Source of the DNA: Spirulina major PCC 6313
Lineage (GTDB): Bacteria; Cyanobacteriota; Cyanobacteriia; Cyanobacteriales; Spirulinaceae
Direction: 5' to 3'
Assembly (NCBI RefSeq): GCF_001890765.1
Contig: NZ_KV878783.1
Coordinates: 1,029,514 to 1,093,513, forward strand
Length of the DNA: 64,000 bases
Numbering within the stretch: the first letter of the stretch is position 1; every line of letters starts with the position of its first letter. The position numbers and the translations under genes are program-made. The notes beneath the pieces were generated by a model. It ran no database searches. It had not been told where the DNA came from and was given only the letters and a program-made list of their open reading frames with translations. Positions 60,372-64,000 of the stretch are shown here, in pieces.

Positions 60372-63011
60372 CTAGACCTGCACCAAACTCGGCACTGTGC
60401 ATTGTTTCAGGTCTAACCCCTGCTCAAAAATCTGATCAATGGGCAACATTTCCCCCGTTGCCGTCATAAATTTATGGTCGGGCGTGGCGCGAATTGTGGA
60501 GCCATCTTCGAGGGTATATTCATAAACCTGCCGTTGGCCGCGATCGTGCCATTGGGCGATCGCTTGGGTATAAATAAAGCCATTGGCATCCACACTATAC
60601 ACCTGACAATTGATCTGCGCTTCGACAAGCTTACCAATAGGAACCGGCCCATATTCCACCGTTAAAACCAACGTGTCATAGGTCAAACAATATTCCGCAA
60701 ACTTCACCATCTGATCAAATAGATGATCAGCAATCTGTTGTTTTACTCCGTTTTTTGTCGCCCCATCAATGAATAATTCCCGATGTTTTTTCATCTCGGA
60801 AATCTTCTTTTTCCCCATCGCCCGCCGCAAGAGATCCGCCTGCCCCAGAGAATACCCCGCCAAATCCTGCGCGGTTTTCATAATCTGTTCTTGATAGACC
60901 AAAATTCCATAGGTTTCATTGAGAATCGTCTCAAGCAAGGGGTGATCATATTTAATTTCTTCGCGGCCATGTTTGCGATCAATAAACATCGGAATCAAAC
61001 CCGCATCCAACGGCCCCGGCCGATAGAGGGCCAAAATTGACGAAATATCTTCAATCCCCGACGGTTTCAAATCCCGGACAATCTGCCGCATCCCATCGGA
61101 TTCCAATTGAAAAATCCCTTCTAAATTACCATCTCGAAACAGTTGATGGGTTTTTTGAATATCAGGGGGGAGTTTTTTAACGGTTCCCTTAGCGAGGATT
61201 TGGAGGGCGTGACGTTCATCCAGGGGTAATTGATCGAGGTCAATCGTCACACCGCGATTTTTCTGCACTAAATCCGCAGCTTTTTGCAGGGTGGTGAGAT
61301 TTTTTAAGCCCAAAAAGTCCATTTTTAGCAATCCCATATTTTCCAATTCTTCCATGGAAAATTGAGTGATCACCGCGCCGTCGTTGTTGCGTTGGAGAGG
61401 CACAATTTCATCAAGGGGTTGTGACGAAATCACCACCCCGGCAGCGTGAACCCCGAAGGTTTTGTTTGTGCCTTCGATCCGCATCGCCATATCCACCCAA
61501 TGCTGAATATGGGGATTATGATCGTAGAGGTCTTTGAATTCTTTGCAGGGGGTATCGTCGGAGACCATCACCTTTAGTTTGGTGGGTTTACCCCGCGATA
61601 CGGGGATCAGTTTGGTCATGCGATCGCTTTCGGCATAGGGAATATCCAACACCCGCGCCACATCCTTCAACACCGCTTTGGAGGTCATGCGGTTAAAGGT
61701 GATAATCTGGGCGACGTTTTCTTTGCCGTATTTTTCCGTCACATATTCGATCACCTTATCCCGATTTTCAATGCAAAAATCGGTATCAATATCCGGCATC
61801 GATTTCCGTTCAGGATTGAGAAACCGCTCAAACAGTAAGCTATGGTGAATCGGGTCAATGTTGGTGATTTTCAAACAATAGGCAACCAAAGAACCCGCCG
61901 CCGACCCCCGCCCCGGCCCGACGGGAATATGATTATCCCGTGCGAATTTGATATAGTCCCAAACCACGAGGAAATAGGTGGCGAACCCCATCCGCTGCAT
62001 CATTTTCAGTTCATATTCCAACCGCTCTTTATACACAGCGGGCAATTCTGAACGGCTGCGGCAGGAGAGGCGATCGCACAATCCTTGCCAGGTCACTGCT
62101 TCGAGATAACTATCGGCGGTGTGGCCAGCGGGGATCGGATAGTCGGGGATACGCGGCTCACCCAAAATTTTGTAAGGCTGGACTTTTTCGGCAATTTCTA
62201 CAGTGGTGGCGAGGGCTTGATCAATGATCTCATCGCTGAGGTGGTCGCGAAAAAGTTGGCGCATTTCATCGGCGGATTTGAGGTATTCCGTGCCAGAATA
62301 GCGGAGGCGTTTTTCTTCGGTGATGAGTTTTCCCGTTTGGATACACAGGAGCGCATCATGGGCTTCCACATCATTACAGGAAATGAAATGAGAATCATTG
62401 GTGGCGACAACTTTAATCCCCAATTCCTGAGCAATTTTCACCATTTCCACATTCACGATCCGATCTTCAGCCGATCCGTGATCTTGAATTTCTAAATAGT
62501 AATCATCTCCAAATAAATCTTGATACCATTTCGCCACATTGCGGGCTTCATCGAGTTCATTTTTAAGGATACGCTGGGGCACTTCTCCCCCTAGGCAGGC
62601 ACTGGTAACAATCAGCCCTTCATGATATTGCTCTAGCAGTTCTTTGTTAATACAAGGCCGGGAAAAAATGCCTTTACCTTGCATCCCATCAAGGTGGGAA
62701 ATGGAGGTGAGTTTGACAAGGTTTTGATAGCCTTTTTTGTTTTTGGCAAGAACAACTTGATGGAAGCGTTTGTAGCGGGTTTTCTTGTCGGTAATGTCGC
62801 CGTTGATGACGTACATTTCATTCCCGATGATCGGTTTAATGCCTTTGCTGCGGGCGGTTTTGAGGAGTTCGATCGCGCCATACATCACGCCGTGATCGGT
62901 AATGGCGATCGCGGGCATTCCCAATTCCACGGCTTGATTCACCAAAGCGGGAACTTGGGATGCGCCATCAAGCAGGCTGTAATCGGTGTGGATGTGGAGG
63001 CCGATGAACAT
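60372..63011 (-). CDS. dnaE-N: DNA polymerase III alpha, N-terminal half, with split-intein N fragment
   Basis: Replicative polymerase N-half, joined in trans to a DnaE-C encoded elsewhere. From ATG 63011: PHP domain ([16 protein letters not shown]), then the polymerase core with [15 protein letters not shown] and PDIDTDFC (catalytic Asp pair), [11 protein letters not shown] and RRAMGKK. The extein ends KFAEY at residue 774. Cys775 starts a 105-residue IntN (60375-60689) with block A CLTYDT and block B RATPDHKF (TxxH). The extein length equals that known for Synechocystis DnaE-N. After splicing a DnaE-N/C ligation product restores the polymerase. Confidence 0.95.
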   Translation of the reverse strand: MFIGLHIHTDYSLLDGASQVPALVNQAVELGMPAIAITDHGVMYGAIELLKTARSKGIKPIIGNEMYVINGDITDKKTRYKRFHQVVLAKNKKGYQNLVKLTSISHLDGMQGKGIFSRPCINKELLEQYHEGLIVTSACLGGEVPQRILKNELDEARNVAKWYQDLFGDDYYLEIQDHGSAEDRIVNVEMVKIAQELGIKVVATNDSHFISCNDVEAHDALLCIQTGKLITEEKRLRYSGTEYLKSADEMRQLFRDHLSDEIIDQALATTVEIAEKVQPYKILGEPRIPDYPIPAGHTADSYLEAVTWQGLCDRLSCRSRSELPAVYKERLEYELKMMQRMGFATYFLVVWDYIKFARDNHIPVGPGRGSAAGSLVAYCLKITNIDPIHHSLLFERFLNPERKSMPDIDTDFCIENRDKVIEYVTEKYGKENVAQIITFNRMTSKAVLKDVARVLDIPYAESDRMTKLIPVSRGKPTKLKVMVSDDTPCKEFKDLYDHNPHIQHWVDMAMRIEGTNKTFGVHAAGVVISSQPLDEIVPLQRNNDGAVITQFSMEELENMGLLKMDFLGLKNLTTLQKAADLVQKNRGVTIDLDQLPLDERHALQILAKGTVKKLPPDIQKTHQLFRDGNLEGIFQLESDGMRQIVRDLKPSGIEDISSILALYRPGPLDAGLIPMFIDRKHGREEIKYDHPLLETILNETYGILVYQEQIMKTAQDLAGYSLGQADLLRRAMGKKKISEMKKHRELFIDGATKNGVKQQIADHLFDQMVKFAEYCLTYDTLVLTVEYGPVPIGKLVEAQINCQVYSVDANGFIYTQAIAQWHDRGQRQVYEYTLEDGSTIRATPDHKFMTATGEMLPIDQIFEQGLDLKQCTVPSLVQV
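60375..60689 (-). other. Split intein N fragment (IntN) within dnaE-N
   Basis: 105 residues from the splice Cys to the stop: CLTYDT..., then [50 protein letters not shown] and [14 protein letters not shown]. It follows the Npu/Ssp DnaE IntN pattern closely; the tail after DLKQ is family-variable. Confidence 0.93.
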
Positions 63012-63130
63012 AGGGTCGAAGGAGAGGTGAGCGATCGCCCCAACGGGACGATGGTTGTAGTGTATCTCAGGGGGACGGGGGTCGGGCGGCGATCGCGGGG
63101 GAATTTTCACCGCATCTCGGCGATCGCGCC

Positions 63131-63577
63131 CTAGGCGATGGACACGAGCACGCCCCCCACAATCACGAAAATCGCCCCCAGCACGAGTTTAATTACGTCC
63201 ACATTCTGCCATTCCAGAAAGATGATCAATGCCAAAAAGACAGCGATCAGGGTGTTCATGTTGTAGAGGGGGACGAGTTTGGCGAGGGGGGTTTTGTATT
63301 GGATCAAGCCGAGGGCAACGAAGCCCGTGCCCAGACCCCAGAGGATGCCGTACAGGGAGGAGGATGCGATCGCTGCCCCGGACGGTAACGCACCGGGCAA
63401 CAGCCATTGAAACACGACCCCCACCACGGACACCATCACACCAATACAAATCAAATGCCCCCCGACGGACATCCCCGCGTTGGTGCTGACTTTCGCCAAA
63501 ACCCCCGCTGTCCCATAACACAAAGCCGGAACCAGGCCGCCCACGAGCAGCCCCAAAACTTGAGGAGAAAGGGTCAT
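63131..63577 (-). CDS. Half-size EamA/DMT membrane protein
   Basis: 148 residues with about five hydrophobic segments, equal to one EamA repeat ([20 protein letters not shown] at the start, [16 protein letters not shown] at the end). Such single-repeat DMT proteins work as dimers. Substrate unknown. It lies upstream of dnaE-N on the same strand, 119 bases away. Confidence 0.75.
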   Translation of the reverse strand: MTLSPQVLGLLVGGLVPALCYGTAGVLAKVSTNAGMSVGGHLICIGVMVSVVGVVFQWLLPGALPSGAAIASSSLYGILWGLGTGFVALGLIQYKTPLAKLVPLYNMNTLIAVFLALIIFLEWQNVDVIKLVLGAIFVIVGGVLVSIA

Positions 63578-63630
63578 AGCACCAGAAAATTAAAGGGTAT
63601 TCGAGGGTTTATTATCACCAAGGAATGAGT

Positions 63631-64000
63631 CTAAAACTCCAGATTAAAGGGAGGCAGCACGAGGGAAGTCGATCGCCAGAGGAAGCGATCGCACTCCCGA
63701 TCCGATTCTAGGAGGTGGGGGAGACAGAAGAGAGCGATCGCGCTGTTGCGGGCTAATTCTGGATCAATGGCTGTGGTGGGGAGGAGAGTCGAGGGGGTGG
63801 GAGAGAGCGATCGCGGCCCAATCGTGACCTCGGCAGCGATGACAATACCCTGGCCCCCTGCGCCGCCCGTACCGCCGGCACCCCCAGCCCCACCGCCACC
63901 GCCCCCCACACCACGACCGCCCCCCCCACCGCCGCCTCCGGTTCCGCCCTGTCCCCCGTTGCCCCCGGTTCCCTCTAGCCGCACCGATTCAGCGATGAGG
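63631..64000 (-). CDS. C-terminus of a Gly-rich exoprotein (partial, continues beyond window)
   Basis: The frame is open to the window edge, so the start lies to the right. The visible part reads LIAESVRLEGTGGNGG, then a run of about 30 Gly with few other residues, then QGIVIAAEVTIGPRSLSP and a short non-repetitive end. Gly-rich tracts after a beta-strand-like AESVRLEG motif suggest the tail of a haemagglutinin- or adhesin-type protein. The Gly codons are GGG/GGC-rich and create strong GC skew. Confidence 0.45.
   Translation of the reverse strand, partial: LIAESVRLEGTGGNGGQGGTGGGGGGGGRGVGGGGGGAGGAGGTGGAGGQGIVIAAEVTIGPRSLSPTPSTLLPTTAIDPELARNSAIALFCLPHLLESDRECDRFLWRSTSLVLPPFNLEF

Overview
The window comes from a cyanobacterial chromosome. 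The evidence is a carboxysome shell pair (ccmK3-ccmK4), photosystem I psaK, NDH-1 ndhO, sulfolipid synthase sqdX, a split-intein dnaE-N, cyanobacterial-type FtsQ and PilQ, and very many copies of the HIP1 octamer GCGATCGC (also inside coding sequence and hairpins). GC is moderate to high, with AT-richer patches in the 3' two thirds of pilQ and at 41.4-42.6 kb. No tRNA, rRNA or CRISPR array was seen.

Layout. 0-9.5 kb: pilQ, an L,D-transpeptidase, an AI-2E-type transporter, a tandem palindromic repeat array, a bifunctional Rel, a small PatD-like protein, ccmK3-ccmK4 and an NHL-propeller lipoprotein. 9.5-20.2 kb: a GT-C membrane enzyme, an FHA protein, psaK abutting tnpB debris, trpF, a tight four-gene minus-strand operon (ParA-like ATPase, NTT/MFS-like carrier, Cache-HAMP protein, ATP-grasp ligase), then sqdX. 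20.4-21.8 kb: an IsrB-type (HNH-less IscB relative) element with a candidate omega-RNA and matching end hairpins. 21.9-26.2 kb: an unknown membrane protein, a GAF histidine kinase, malate dehydrogenase and ndhO. 26.3-33.3 kb: a secreted haemagglutinin-CHAT fusion, a pentapeptide-repeat protein, a protein with three copies of an unrecognised domain, and a Crp/Fnr regulator. 33.4-41.2 kb: a stand-alone DALR-domain protein, a secreted unknown, GT4, FkbM methyltransferase, ftsQ, a P-loop ATPase and ribokinase. 41.5-47.6 kb: two small AT-rich membrane-protein genes and a 1667-residue STAND ATPase with 14 WD40 repeats. 47.6-54.9 kb: an epimerase, a chemoreceptor-like pseudogene split by a 205-bp MITE, a histidine kinase, a DUF2993 protein, an ABC exporter and a degenerate RNase III-like protein. 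54.9-64 kb: a surface-sugar cluster (GT2, methyltransferase, aroE, rfbB, EamA), a lumenal/exported protein, dnaE-N with its intein N-half, a half-size EamA protein and the C-terminus of a Gly-rich exoprotein.

How the genes relate. Housekeeping photosynthesis and cell-envelope genes are interleaved with accessory signalling genes (STAND, CHAT, P-loop ATPase) and at least five kinds of miniature or palindromic repeat. The most unusual items are the IsrB locus, the tnpB remnant whose stop codon touches the psaK start, the 205-bp MITE flanked by 16/17-bp direct repeats, the family of GATCCCCCT-ended elements with internal tandem expansion, the TPS-CHAT fusion next to a triple-repeat protein of unknown domain, and the STAND-WD40 gene with two small membrane partners. 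Functions are inferred from motifs read by eye; no database search was possible.
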